Shown: positions 1 to 9,571, counted from the stretch's first letter. The stretch is 64,000 nucleotides of DNA from Streptantibioticus silvisoli (GCF_027947535.2 NZ_JAAGKO020000024.1:56021-120020), one strand, 5' to 3'. A program made the numbers and translations. Notes: generated from the letters alone by a model not told the origin.

Positions 1-2
1 CC

Positions 3-233
3 GTCAAGAGCACGGACGGCACCAGCTGGACCTGGACGGTGGACAAGGGCGCCAAGGTCACCCGGGCCGGCAAGAAGATCACCGAGTCCGCGGTCCACAG
101 CGGTGACACCGTCCTGCTCACCGGCCGCCGCAGCGGTTCCGCGAACGACGCCGGCCGGGTCTTCGCCCCCTCGGCCGCGCAGGTCGCCGCGATGCAGAAG
201 CGGGCCGCCGCCCACCACAAGTCCGCCGGCTGA
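3..233 (+). CDS. C-terminal part of a putative secreted protein (5' end outside window)
   Basis: The reading frame is open from the left edge and ends at a stop at 231-233; about 76 residues are visible. The segment alternates short strand-like stretches (TWTVDKGAKVTRAGKK, SGDTVLLTGRR) with Gly/Ser turns and ends in a basic His/Lys/Ala-rich tail. This pattern resembles the C-terminal repeat of actinobacterial secreted proteins or lipoproteins of the DUF5666 type, but the signal peptide and most of the protein lie outside the window, so the family call is weak. A strong hairpin follows directly, which supports this being the true gene end. Confidence 0.6.
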   Translation, partial: VKSTDGTSWTWTVDKGAKVTRAGKKITESAVHSGDTVLLTGRRSGSANDAGRVFAPSAAQVAAMQKRAAAHHKSAG

Positions 234-251
234 CCCGCCCGCCGCTCAACC

Positions 252-282
252 GTGGCCCCTCCCGTCCGCCGGGAGGGGCCAC
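252..282 (+). terminator. Rho-independent-type hairpin after the first gene
   Basis: A perfect 13-bp inverted repeat (GTGGCCCCTCCCG and its complement) surrounds a 5-base loop, 18 bases after the stop of the partial gene. There is no clear T-run, as is usual for Streptomyces terminators. No gene is seen between this hairpin and position 451. Confidence 0.75.
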
Positions 283-451
283 ACCGCGTCTTCGCCGCTC
301 CGGCCGCGGCGGCGGGCCCGCGTGGGGGACACCCGCCAGCTCGCCGTCGCCCTCCCCGAACGCCTCGCCTGCTGACGTGACGGCGAAGGAGAGGCCCAGT
401 CGTGGTGGCCGGCCCGGGCGGCGGAACGGGGGACCGCCGCCGCACGTGAAA

Positions 452-478
452 GGGCGCGGGAACGTTGTTCCCGCGCCC
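452..478 (-). terminator. Hairpin downstream of the GH54 gene
   Basis: A perfect 12-bp inverted repeat (GGGCGCGGGAAC and its complement) with a 3-base loop lies about 40 bases past the stop of the minus-strand arabinofuranosidase gene. It probably ends that transcript and may also work as a back-up for the convergent plus-strand gene. Confidence 0.7.
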
Positions 479-518
479 CCTCATGGGCACCGGTGCGGTG
501 CGCCGGCCCGGCAGGGCC

Positions 519-2411
519 TCAGCTCAGCGCGAACTTCTGCGCGGCGGAGCCGTTGCAGTCGTAGATCTGGAGCCGGGTGCCGTTGGCGGTCGCGCCGTTG
601 GGCGAGTCCAGGCACCGGCCCGACTGCGGGTTGAGCAGCGAGCCGTCGGACTGCTGCTGCCACACCTGTCCGCCCGCGCCGTCGCAGTCCCACAGTTCGA
701 CCTGCGTGTTGTCGGCCGTGCCGTTGCCGTCGATGTCCAGGCAGCGGCCGAGCGTCTCCAGCGTACCGTTGGCGTTGTGGTACCAGTGCTGGTCGACGGC
801 CCAGGACTGGCAGTCCCACAGCTCCACCGCGGTGCCGTCGACGCCGGTGTCGTCGGACAGGACGTCGGTGCACTTGCCGCCCGGGCCGGCGATCGGGCCG
901 CCGCCGTTGACGGAGAACTTCTGCGCGGCGGAGCCGTTGCAGTCGTAGATCTGCAGCAGGGTGCCGTTGGCGGTGGCGCCGCTGGGCGAGTCCAGGCAGC
1001 GTCCCGACTGCGGATTACGCAGGGAGCCGTCGGACTGCTGAACCCACTTCTGGCCCCCCACGCCATTGCAGTCCCACAGCTCGACCTTCGTCCCGTTGGC
1101 CGTGCCGTTGCCGTCGATGTCCAGACAACGCCCCAGCGTGCTCAGGGAGTTGTCGGAGTTGTGGGTCCAGTGCTGGTCTTCGGCGTAGGTCTGGCAGTTC
1201 CACAGTTGGACGGCTGCGCCGTCGACGCCGGTGTCGTCGGCGGCGACGTCGACGCATTGTCCGCCGGGGCCGGTGATGGTGCCCTGGGGGCCGTTGGGGA
1301 TGTTGGTCTCGCCGGTGTAGCCGACGGAGACGATGTTGGCCTGGACGGCGTTCTCGGCTGCGTCGGTGGGGTAGCCGGCGACCATGACGCCTTCGAAGAA
1401 GGTGCCCATGTTCCAGTTGCTGTTGTCGCCGCCGGTGCCCAGGATGATGCCGCCTTCCTGGTGCATGGGGGTGTAGCCGCCGCGGGTGGGCAGGGCGCCG
1501 TTCCACCAGGTGGACAGGTTGCCGCTTTGGGAGTTGCCGCCCTTGATGGCGTAGGTGGTCTGTCCGTTGTTCTTCAGTACGGCGGTGACGAAGGGGGTGT
1601 TGTTGCCGGCGTTGGCGGTGTTGGAGCCGTTGTTCCCTTGGAACATGCCGTTTTCCATGTCGGCCTCGACCCAGGGGCCGTTGCCGGTGCAGGGGGAGAA
1701 GTAGCAGGTGGTGGCGATGCTGACGGCGTCCATGTGGCCGTTGCCGGTGTCGGCGGGGGTGCTTTCGGCGTTGCCGTAGTCGAAGCAGCAGGCGGAGCCG
1801 ACGTGGGTGCCGCTGGCGACCATGTAGGCGCCTTCGGCCTGGCCGTTGGTGGCGGTGCCGGAGGCTGCGCCGTTGGAGCGGTAGCCGACGCCGGGGGAGA
1901 TCCAGATGCCGTAGACCTTGTGGCCGCCGGCGGTGACCGACAGTTCGGCGGCGTCGGCGCCGCGGTCGGCGCCCATGCCGGAGGTGCCGGCGGGGCCGGG
2001 GTTGAGGTCGTTGTGGCGGGAGGTCTGGTCGTAGATCTTGGTGATGCGGCAGGTGGTGTTGGCGCAGAAGGTGTCCTGGGCTGCGGCGTTGGCGTAGCCG
2101 CCGGTGGCCAGCAGGCCGATGTCGGTGGTGGTGTTGTCGGAGGCCCGGGTGACTTGGTAGAGCGGGCCGTCGTAGGCGGAGAACAACGCCCGGGTCGTGC
2201 TGTGCGCGGCGACACACGGGGTACCGGCGGCCGCGTAGATGTCACACGGCAGCGAACCGGCGGCCTGCGCCGCGCCGGGAAGACTGATCAGGGCGCCGAG
2301 CACGACCGCGAGGGTCGCCACGGCGGACAGCAGGGTTCTCCAGTACCGGCGGGCCGGTCCGGCCGCGCTGCCCGGCACGGTTCTCGGGCCGGCGGATCTC
2401 TTTCTGCGCAT
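519..2411 (-). CDS. abfB: Secreted GH54 alpha-L-arabinofuranosidase with two ricin-type (CBM13) lectin domains
   Basis: A 630-residue exported enzyme that should release terminal arabinofuranose from arabinoxylan or arabinan. Residues 1-50 are a signal peptide with a basic start, a hydrophobic core and an AQA cut site. Residues about 52-368 match the GH54/AbfB catalytic domain: opening SLPCDIY, a vicinal Cys pair in ACCFDYGN (208-209), the nucleophile Glu253 in DMEN and the acid/base Asp329 in GGDN, by analogy with fungal AbfB. Fungal GH54 enzymes usually carry a CBM42; here two ricin B-type beta-trefoils (about 381-505 and 510-630, QxW-like repeats) take its place. The two lectin domains are near copies even at DNA level. 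A purine-rich RBS precedes the ATG. Confidence 0.93.
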   Translation of the reverse strand: MRRKRSAGPRTVPGSAAGPARRYWRTLLSAVATLAVVLGALISLPGAAQAAGSLPCDIYAAAGTPCVAAHSTTRALFSAYDGPLYQVTRASDNTTTDIGLLATGGYANAAAQDTFCANTTCRITKIYDQTSRHNDLNPGPAGTSGMGADRGADAAELSVTAGGHKVYGIWISPGVGYRSNGAASGTATNGQAEGAYMVASGTHVGSACCFDYGNAESTPADTGNGHMDAVSIATTCYFSPCTGNGPWVEADMENGMFQGNNGSNTANAGNNTPFVTAVLKNNGQTTYAIKGGNSQSGNLSTWWNGALPTRGGYTPMHQEGGIILGTGGDNSNWNMGTFFEGVMVAGYPTDAAENAVQANIVSVGYTGETNIPNGPQGTITGPGGQCVDVAADDTGVDGAAVQLWNCQTYAEDQHWTHNSDNSLSTLGRCLDIDGNGTANGTKVELWDCNGVGGQKWVQQSDGSLRNPQSGRCLDSPSGATANGTLLQIYDCNGSAAQKFSVNGGGPIAGPGGKCTDVLSDDTGVDGTAVELWDCQSWAVDQHWYHNANGTLETLGRCLDIDGNGTADNTQVELWDCDGAGGQVWQQQSDGSLLNPQSGRCLDSPNGATANGTRLQIYDCNGSAAQKFALS

Positions 2412-2648
2412 GGTGTGCTCCTGAGGGAGGAATGGAGCTTCAACTCGTCTCCGCGGCCGCTGAGTTCACGCCGCTCGACGACTCGCTCGGAAGTTACGCG
2501 CAATGGTCGATTAGGGCAATATTTGTTGCTTTTATTTTCCACTCTTCGTTCCACTGTCCGAATCTGTTGTTTTCCTACCGCTGCCGGGCCTGCTGACCGG
2601 GGTTGCTGCGGGACTGCTGCGGGGTCGCGACCGCGGCCGGATCGGCGA

Positions 2649-5597
2649 TCACACCAGGTCGGGGGAGCGCAGCTGCTCGGTCCAGATGCACTTGCCCGAG
2701 TCGGTGTACCGGGTGCCCCAGCGGTGGGACAGCGACGCGACGAGTTGCAGGCCGCGGCCGCCCTCGTCGGTGTCGGACGCGTGCCGGACCCGCGGCGTGG
2801 TGAGGCTGTCGTCGGAGACCTCGCAGATCAGCGTCCTGCCACGGATCATCCGCAGCCGCGCCGGTCCGCTCGCGTGCCGCACCACGTTGGCGACCAACTC
2901 GCTGACCAGCAGTTCCGTGGTCATGGCGAGGTGGTCGAGGGACCAGGCGTCCAGCTGGTCCCGTACGTGCTCGCGCGCCTGGCCCGCCGCGACCGGGTCC
3001 TGCGGGAGCTCCCAGCAGGCCACGTCGCGCTCGGGCAGCCCGTGGGTGAGCACGGCCAGCACGGCGGCGTCGTCGGTGCGCCGGCCGGGCGGCAGCACAC
3101 CGGAGGTGAGGCTGTCGCAGAGCACGCCCAGCGGAACGCCGCCCGGCTCCCCCGGCCCCGGGCCGTCCGGCCGGCCGGCGATCCGCGCCGCCAGCCGGTC
3201 CATGCCGGCCTCGATGCCGCTGCCGGGCGCCTCGACCAGGCCGTCGGTGTAGAGCACGAGCAGGCTCTCCGGCGGCAGGACGGTCTCGTTGACCGAGAAC
3301 GGCGGCACTCCCGCGCCCAGCGGCGGATCCGGCTGCATCTCCAGGAAGCGCACCGTGCCGTCGGGCAGGCGCACGGCCGGCGGCGGATGCCCGGCGCTCG
3401 CGTACGCCAGCGAGCGGTTCGTCGGGTCGTAGACGGCGTACAGGCAGGTGGCGTACGCACTGTCGCCCAGGTCGGCGACCATGACACCGAGCCGGGCGAA
3501 GAGCTCGTCGGGCGGTATCTCGGGGTCGGTCAGCGTACGCACGGCGGTCCGCAGCCGCCCCATGGTGACCGCCTCGGTCAGCCCGTGGCCCATGACGTCG
3601 CCGACCACCAGGGCCACCCGTTCGGCCGACAGCGGGATCACGTCGTACCAGTCGCCGCCCACCTGGCTGCCGGTGTCGGCCGGCACGTAGCGCGCGGCCG
3701 GGGTGACCGCGGGCAGGGCCGGAAGGGTCTGCGGCAGCAGGCCCCGCTGGAGTTTGTCGGCGCGCGAGTGCTCCTCGTCGTAGAGCCGCGCGCGCTCCAG
3801 AGCATGGGCGACCAGGCCGCTCAGCGCCATCAGCAGGGTGCGCTCCTCCTCGCCGAGCGTGCGGGGCCGGTCGAAGCGCAGCACGCAGCAGCCGGTCGGC
3901 CGGCCGGAGGCGATGAGCGGGAGGAAGAGCCAGGACTCGCCGTCCACCGACGAGACGTCCATCGACGGGTGCGCGGCGTCGAGTTCCTCCCGCGAGGCGA
4001 TGAGCTTCGGCACCCGGTCGCGCAGCGCGTCCCCGGCCGGCCCGGGGGCGGTACCGCTCATGGTGGAGAACCGCCCGCCACGGCCCGCCAGCGCCTCCGC
4101 GCCCCCGTCGCCGGGCCGCAGGCCCTCCTCGACCAGCAGCAGCCGCAGGTCGGCCGCGCCCGTCAACGGCACGATGCCGTCCGCCGTCACCCGCACCACG
4201 TCCTCCACCGTCAGGGCCTGGGCGAGCGCCCCGGTCAGCTCCGCGAGGCGGGTGGCCCGTTCGGAGCGGACGTGGTCGGCCCGCGCGCCCTCGATCGCCT
4301 GGGCCCGGCGCGCGGTGATGTCGGTGAAGTACACGGTCAGGCCGCCGGGCACCGCCACCAGCCGCATGTGGTACCAGCTCCCGGTGCCGGGCGCGCGCAC
4401 CTCGAAGCCGACCGCGGTGCCGCGCGCGACCGCCTGCTCGTAGCGCTCCGGGAGCCCGAAGGAGGCGGTGTCCGGGGCGGCGTCCCACAGCACCCGGCCG
4501 AGTAGCCGTCCGTCGGCCCCCAGGACGCGTTCGGCCTCCACGTTGCAGTAGACGACCCGCCACTGGTCGTCCACGGCGAGGAAGGCGTCCGACATGTGCC
4601 GCAGGGCGCGGCTGACCGAGTCGAGTGCCTGCCGTGTCCCGGTGGTCTCCCACACCGTGCCGCTCATGCGCCGGACCTCGTCGTGCGCGCCGAAGGTGAG
4701 GTATCCGCGCGCCTCCAGCCAGATCACCGCGCCGTCCGGCCGGCAGATCCGGTATTCGAGGCTGTAGGCGTTCCGGTGCCGGATCGCCCGGTCGACCTCG
4801 GCGAGCACCCCGGCCGCGTCGTCGGGATGGATCAGCCCGACCCACGTCTCGACCCGGTCGTCGAAGTCCTCGCGCGGCAGTCCGAAGACCTCCAGCGCCG
4901 CGTCGTCGGCGATCAGGCGGCCCGTTCCCACCTCCCACTCCCAGGCGCCCACGTCGATGGCCCGCATGGCCCGCAGGAGCTGGGAACCGGAGGGTTCCTG
5001 CCACCAGGTGGGGCGCGCGGTCTCCGCGGTGCCGCGCGAACGCCGCAGCCGGTCGCCGATCCGGTCCGCGAACCGCCGCAGGAAGTCCTCCGACGCGGCG
5101 TCGGGCGGCTCGGCCGCGGAGGTCAGTACGGTGAGCACCCCGAGCGGCGAACCGGTCGTCGTCACCGGTACGGCGACCAGCGCGGTCCCGGTCGGCAACC
5201 GCCCGCCGTCCTCCCCCTCGCCGTTCTCGCCATCGCCCTCGGCCCCCTCGCCGGCCCGCCGCCCACCGTCCACCCGAGCGCCGGCCGCCGTCCGCACGAT
5301 CCGCCGCTCCCGAACGGCCCTGGCCGGCGTCGCGGCGTCGGCCGCGCCGAGCTCCTGCCACGGCTCCGCCAGCCGCCGCGGAAGGCCGCAGACGGCCGCG
5401 AGCCGCAGATCGCCGTCCGCGCCCTCGCCGACGTGCGCCATCCCGCCGACCCCGCCGAGGAAGGCCACCGCCTGATCGATGGCGAACGACCAGACCTCCC
5501 CGTCGGCCAGACCGCCGGCGACGGTTTCGACCAGGCGCAGCCGGGCGGCCTCCCGGTCACCGAGCCGGCGGCCGGTGCTCGCGCGCTGCTCCGTCAC
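2649..5597 (-). CDS. Multisensor PP2C-type (SpoIIE) phosphatase with PAS, GAF and HATPase domains
   Basis: A 982-residue soluble signalling protein. Domains in order: GAF (about 20-190), a PAS/PAC pair (about 208-330, with WEWEVGTGRL and HPDD) and a second PAS (about 330-435), a second GAF (about 445-600), a SpoIIE/PP2C phosphatase (about 620-840, with GGDWYDV and VGDVMGHG metal-binding motifs) and a C-terminal GHKL ATPase of the anti-sigma-factor kinase type (about 860-980, with ELVANVVRHA and DEGGRGLQLV). Such proteins control anti-anti-sigma factors by dephosphorylation and phosphorylation in stress or differentiation pathways. The partner genes are not beside it. The insert at about 105-135 is low-complexity Gly/Glu/Asp. 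Confidence 0.9.
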   Translation of the reverse strand: MTEQRASTGRRLGDREAARLRLVETVAGGLADGEVWSFAIDQAVAFLGGVGGMAHVGEGADGDLRLAAVCGLPRRLAEPWQELGAADAATPARAVRERRIVRTAAGARVDGGRRAGEGAEGDGENGEGEDGGRLPTGTALVAVPVTTTGSPLGVLTVLTSAAEPPDAASEDFLRRFADRIGDRLRRSRGTAETARPTWWQEPSGSQLLRAMRAIDVGAWEWEVGTGRLIADDAALEVFGLPREDFDDRVETWVGLIHPDDAAGVLAEVDRAIRHRNAYSLEYRICRPDGAVIWLEARGYLTFGAHDEVRRMSGTVWETTGTRQALDSVSRALRHMSDAFLAVDDQWRVVYCNVEAERVLGADGRLLGRVLWDAAPDTASFGLPERYEQAVARGTAVGFEVRAPGTGSWYHMRLVAVPGGLTVYFTDITARRAQAIEGARADHVRSERATRLAELTGALAQALTVEDVVRVTADGIVPLTGAADLRLLLVEEGLRPGDGGAEALAGRGGRFSTMSGTAPGPAGDALRDRVPKLIASREELDAAHPSMDVSSVDGESWLFLPLIASGRPTGCCVLRFDRPRTLGEEERTLLMALSGLVAHALERARLYDEEHSRADKLQRGLLPQTLPALPAVTPAARYVPADTGSQVGGDWYDVIPLSAERVALVVGDVMGHGLTEAVTMGRLRTAVRTLTDPEIPPDELFARLGVMVADLGDSAYATCLYAVYDPTNRSLAYASAGHPPPAVRLPDGTVRFLEMQPDPPLGAGVPPFSVNETVLPPESLLVLYTDGLVEAPGSGIEAGMDRLAARIAGRPDGPGPGEPGGVPLGVLCDSLTSGVLPPGRRTDDAAVLAVLTHGLPERDVACWELPQDPVAAGQAREHVRDQLDAWSLDHLAMTTELLVSELVANVVRHASGPARLRMIRGRTLICEVSDDSLTTPRVRHASDTDEGGRGLQLVASLSHRWGTRYTDSGKCIWTEQLRSPDLV

Positions 5598-5911
5598 TGT
5601 CGACTCCTCGGCGTCACCAGGCTTGTCATCCGTGGAACCAGAGGTGCAAAAGATGCATATCTGACTATACGGGTGCCGACCGTCCGAGGTACGGGAAACG
5701 GCTGCCGGTCATCGCGCGGGGCTTCGGGGGGCAGCAGATGGCGCATGTGCGCGGATCTTCATCGGACAGATGCCCCGTGACACCGGCCAGGTCGTGAACG
5801 AACCGGGCGACTGGCGGTGGCCCCGGCGTGTCGGGCCGGAGTCGCGTTGCCGGTTTGCGAATTCGTTGACTGGTCGTTGTGAATGTCAACGGTCTAGGTT
5901 CTGCCTGTTGA
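5598..5911. other. Gene-free region upstream of the phosphatase gene
   Basis: About 310 bases without a supported gene. The part next to the phosphatase gene is locally AT-richer (5640-5675) and probably holds its promoter. The part near 5860-5911 probably contains the worn end of the adjacent IS element. Confidence 0.4.
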
Positions 5912-6796
5912 TCATGGTTTTCGTAGCCAGAGGACGAGTGAGGCGAGGTGGAGCCCGGCGAGGTAGCGGTCGGCGAGTTCGTCCGAAGCGGGTGGCGACG
6001 GCGCGGAACTGATTGAGGCGGCAGAAGCAGCGTTCGACGACGTTGCGGGCCTTGTGGCTTTCGGTGTCGAACGCGGGTGGCCGTCCGCCGACGCAACCGC
6101 GCCGCTTGCGGTTGGCGATCTGGTCGGCGCGTTCGGGGATGACGGCCCGGATGCCCCGGCCGCGCAGGGCGATGCGGATCGCGCGGCTGGAATAGGCCTT
6201 GTCGGCCAGGACCTGCGGCGGACGGGTTCTGGGCCGTCCGGTGGTCGACCGGGGGACGCGGACGGCGTTCATCAGGGTGTCGAAGACGGTCGAGTCGTTG
6301 ACGTTGCCGGGTGTGACCGTGATGGCCAGTGGCAGGCCCCGTCCGTCGGCGGCCAGGTGGACCTTCGTCGTCAGTCCGCTGCGGGAGTGTCCGAGCGTCT
6401 GGCGAGCCTGCGAGCGTGACGGATCTTCCAGTTCGTCCCCGGTACTCGCCCCCTTTTGCGGGCGCCGGCAGCGTGCCGGTGGGCACGGCTGATCGTGGAG
6501 TCGGCCGAGACCGTCCACTCCACCGCCCCGACCGCGTCGTCTCGGACCTGGGCGTGCTCCAGCAGCCGGGCCCAGGTGTCGTCCGCCTCCCAGCGCGCGA
6601 ACCGCTCGTACACGGTCTGCCGGGGACGGTAGCGTTTCGGCAGGTCACGCCAGGGCACACCGGTCCGCAGCCGCCACAGCACCCCGTCGATCACCTGCCG
6701 GTGATCACGCCACGGACGCCCCCGCCCGTCCGCCGTCGGCAACAACGGCGCTGTCCAACCCCATGCCGCATTGGTCAATTCACCATGACCAGCCAC
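5912..6796 (-). pseudogene. IS5-family transposase, two-frame and frameshifted near its C terminus
   Basis: Starting at GTG 6796 (MAGHGELTNAAW) the first frame carries the N-terminal DUF4096-like domain (GRPWRDHRQVIDGVLWRLRTG) and the first catalytic Asp (VSADST). A -1 shift at the A4G5 run near 6455-6462 leads to the second frame with the rest of the DDE domain (KVHLAADGRG, the Asp in LADKAYSS, the Glu in NVVERCF). A shift of this kind can be programmed in IS5-family elements. A second, non-programmed shift near 5980-5986 breaks the end: in the next frame the expected tail DELADRYLAGLHLASLVLW follows and stops at 5912. The element is therefore probably inactive. Clear terminal inverted repeats were not found. 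Confidence 0.85.
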
Positions 6797-6832
6797 AGGT
6801 CCTAGTGACGCCAGAGACTGTCCCCTTGACGG

Positions 6833-7090
6833 CTATGGGCGCCATTCCTGCTGGTGGGCGGGGTGTTCGGCGTATGACTGGCCAAGGACTCGCAGCGCGT
6901 ATGCCAGGCCGGCCGGGCGGGAGTCCGAGGGGTCCATGGCTTTGTAGCTGTTCGCCAGTTGCTCGATCAGGTCGAGCATGGGGAGATGGCTGTCGAGAAG
7001 GGCCTCGCCGCTCAGGGTGCCGGCCGCGTAGGCGTAGGCGTGGTTGTCGTCCATGATGCGTGCGACGAGGAACTCCAAAAGATCGTCCAT
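6833..7090 (-). CDS. DUF6221 family protein
   Basis: An 85-residue protein beginning MDDLLEFLVARI and ending YAEHPAHQQEWRP, which matches the start and the typical end (YADHP..EEWRP) of the actinobacterial DUF6221 family. Function unknown. Full-length members are usually somewhat longer, so a short internal stretch may be missing. It lies between two decayed transposase genes, and its start sits about 10 bases from the point where the upstream transposase homology fades. Its original promoter may therefore have been replaced by IS DNA. The RBS is weak (GAGA). Confidence 0.65.
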   Translation of the reverse strand: MDDLLEFLVARIMDDNHAYAYAAGTLSGEALLDSHLPMLDLIEQLANSYKAMDPSDSRPAGLAYALRVLGQSYAEHPAHQQEWRP

Positions 7091-7099
7091 GCGGCCATC

Positions 7100-7979
7100 T
7101 CGCGGGTGAGGCGCTTCGGTGGTCGAGCGGCTGTCCGGATGAGGATGGCGGCGAGGTGGCGTGCGGCCTGTTGGGCGATGGCGAGCTTGTCCGTTCGCAT
7201 GGCCGGGCCGCGCGATTGCTTGAGGCGGTTGATGTGCCGTTCGGCAGGGTTGCGCTGCTTGTATGCCTCGGCGTCGAAGGGCGGTGGGCGGCCTCCGTCG
7301 CGGCCTCGCCGCAGCCGGTGGCCGACCTGGTCGGACGGCCGGGGGACGACAGCGCGGATTCCGCAGCGCCGGAGGTGATTGCGGGTCGCGCGGGCTGAAT
7401 GCGCACGGTCCGCCAAGGCGGCATCGGGTCGGCCTGGTCCGCTTCGCGGAACACGGATGCTGGCCATGACAGTCTCGAAGGAGGAGGCGTCACCCACCTG
7501 GCCTGCGGTGACGCGAAGGGCCAGGGCCCGTCCACCGCTGTCGCCGGCGAGGTGAACTTTCGTACTCCGGCCGTCGCGGGAGCGTCCGGGGGCGTGATCG
7601 TCAGGTTCGGCCCCGGCCCGGCGCCCCTTTGTCCTGGCACCGGCACCGCTGTCCTGGCACCGGCACCGCGCTGGTGAGCCCGGCAGACGGTGGAGTCCAC
7701 CGAGACGGTCCAGCCGTTGTCGGCATCAACGTCGGCCGCTGCCAGAACTGCGGCGAGGACACGCTCCCAGGTGCCGTCCATGGCCGACCCGATCAGGCGT
7801 TCATGAGCGGTCCGGAACGAGCCGAGCTCGTCCGGCAGGTCCCGCCAGGGTGAGCAGGTGCGGTACTTCCACGCGACGGCTTCCAGGGTTCGGCGGTGGT
7901 CGGCCCAGCGCCGACCGCGGACCGGATCGGCCGCCATCAGCGGCTCGATCCGGTCCCACGTCGCATCAGTGATCGTTGA
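7100..7979 (-). pseudogene. IS5-family transposase inactivated by a 20-bp tandem duplication
   Basis: The N-terminal part (TDATWDRIEPL, RRWADHRRTLEAVAWKYRT, VSVDST) reads in one frame up to about 7670. The rest (DDHAPGRSRDGRSTKVHLA, LADRAHSARA, NPAERHINRLKQ) reads in another. Removing one copy of the exact 20-base duplication at 7630-7669 joins the two into the expected GARTKGRRAGAEPDDH sequence. No usable start codon lies between the upstream in-frame stop and the homology, and the reading frame runs on past the expected C terminus (HLAAILI) without a stop, so both ends are also damaged. The catalytic Asp, Asp and Glu are all still encoded. Confidence 0.85.
7630..7669. repeat. Exact 20-bp tandem duplication inside transposase gene
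   Basis: The 20-base unit beginning TGTCCTGGCACCGGC occurs twice back to back (7630-7649, 7650-7669). Because 20 is not a multiple of three it breaks the transposase frame. It contains a shorter internal repeat (CACCGG/CACCGC) that could have promoted slippage. Confidence 0.95.
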
Positions 7980-8215
7980 TCGGACAGATACATCCGATCA
8001 ACTGACCAACCGATCAAAGAGGCACGCTCTAAGTCATTGTCGAAGTCAACGACCAGTCAACGGTTTCGGCGCATAGCGATGCGCTGTCGGCCCGACACGC
8101 CGCAGTCCACCGGTGGCAGGACGGTCGGGAGAGGCCGAAGCCGGCTCAGCCCCGCGTGCCTCTGGTCTGCCGGGACAAGGTCTCGCCGTCGGGGTGTCCG
8201 GTGCCGGGGGCGGTG

Positions 8216-9571
8216 TCAGGCGGTCGGTTCGACGTCCGCCGGCGCCGGGGAGCCGGTCCCGGCCCCGGCGGGCGTCGGCTCCGGCTCCAGCTCCCCCGGT
8301 GGTCGGTCGGCCGCGTGGTCGATGCGGCGCAGCGCCGGCAGCATCGCCAGTCCCAGCAGGACGGTCGGCGCCCCGCCGACGACCAGGGTCCAGCGGCTGC
8401 CGAACTCCTCGGCGACCCAGCCGATGACGGGCCCGCCGACCACGGTGGTGCCACCCCAGGCCAACGCCCACATGGCCATCACGCGTCCGCGCATGGAGGG
8501 CGCCGCGGCCAGTTGCAGGGCGGTCTTGGCGTAGGAGTTGAACGTGATGCTGCCGTAGCCGACGAAGAGCAGCGCGACGCACTCCAGCGGCAGGTCCGGC
8601 GCCAGCGCGGCGGCGAGGATCGCGACGCCCCAGCCGATCGAGGCGCCCGCCAGGCTGGCGGCCCGGCGGCGCCCGCCCCGGGAGGCCGCCACCAGGCCCC
8701 CGGCCACCGCGCCGGCGGCCATCACCGCGGCCATGAGCCCGTAGATCCCCGCCCCGCCGTGGAACGCCCCGCGTGCCACCAGCGGCAGGCTGATGGGGAA
8801 CTCGTAGGCCAGCGTGCCGGTGATCGTCACCATGAGCAGCGGCAGGAACAGCGCGGGGGTGCGGCGGGCGTAGCGCAGGCCCTCGCGGACCTGCCCGCCG
8901 GCGCGCGGGACCCGCCCGGCGGAGTGCATCTGCGAGGCGCGCATCAGGGCGAGGCTGACCAGCACGCCCGCGAAGGAGACCGCGTTCAGCGCGAACGCCG
9001 CGGACAGCCCCACGGCTGCCACCAGGGTGCCGCCGACGGCCGCGCCGATGACCCGCGACAGGTTCACCGACACCGAACTCAGGGTCACCGCGTTCGACAG
9101 TTGATCGCGCGGCACCAGCTCGCCGATCAGGCTCTGCCGCGCCGGGTTGTCGAAGACCGTCAGGCATCCCGCCACCAGCGAGAGCACCATGACCAACGGG
9201 AACGTGGCCGCGTCGAACGCGGTGAGCGCGGCGAAGACCGCCGCCACCACCGCCGACGCCGACTGCGTCACGTACAGCAGCCGCCGCTTGTCGGCCCGGT
9301 CCGCGATGACGCCGCCCATCGGGCCGAGCAGGACGAACGGCAGCAGCCGCACCGCGCTCGCCGCGCCCAGGTCCGTGCCGCTGCCGGTCAGTTTCAGCAC
9401 CAGGAACGCCAGGGCCATGGTCTGCATCCAGGTGCCGGCGACCGACACGGTCTGGCCCCAGAAGTACAGCCGGTAGTTGCGCACCCCCAGCGACGACACC
9501 GCGCGGCGCAGAGGCGGACGGCGGCGGCCGTCCGCACTGTGCGGGAGCGCCCGCGCCGGTATCGCCATCAC
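8216..9571 (-). CDS. MFS transporter (MFS_3/EntS-like)
   Basis: A 451-residue integral membrane protein with about twelve hydrophobic helices. The start LRRAVSSLGVRNYRLYFWGQTVSVAGTWMQ is typical of the MFS_3 (PF05977, enterobactin exporter EntS-like) group, and the loop 2-3 motif appears as GVIADRADKRRLL. It probably exports a drug or metabolite by proton antiport. It starts at GTG 9571, overlapping the stop of the upstream MarR gene by GTGA, so the two are translationally coupled. The arrangement suggests that the MarR protein controls this pump. The C terminus is a hydrophilic Glu/Pro/Ala tail. Confidence 0.9.
   Translation of the reverse strand: MMAIPARALPHSADGRRRPPLRRAVSSLGVRNYRLYFWGQTVSVAGTWMQTMALAFLVLKLTGSGTDLGAASAVRLLPFVLLGPMGGVIADRADKRRLLYVTQSASAVVAAVFAALTAFDAATFPLVMVLSLVAGCLTVFDNPARQSLIGELVPRDQLSNAVTLSSVSVNLSRVIGAAVGGTLVAAVGLSAAFALNAVSFAGVLVSLALMRASQMHSAGRVPRAGGQVREGLRYARRTPALFLPLLMVTITGTLAYEFPISLPLVARGAFHGGAGIYGLMAAVMAAGAVAGGLVAASRGGRRRAASLAGASIGWGVAILAAALAPDLPLECVALLFVGYGSITFNSYAKTALQLAAAPSMRGRVMAMWALAWGGTTVVGGPVIGWVAEEFGSRWTLVVGGAPTVLLGLAMLPALRRIDHAADRPPGELEPEPTPAGAGTGSPAPADVEPTA

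Noticed and set aside
465..4505. A 1346-residue open frame on the plus strand
   Set aside because: It is antisense to the GH54 and phosphatase genes, has Gly/Ala/Val/Arg-rich low-complexity sequence, and arises from GC-rich codon bias.
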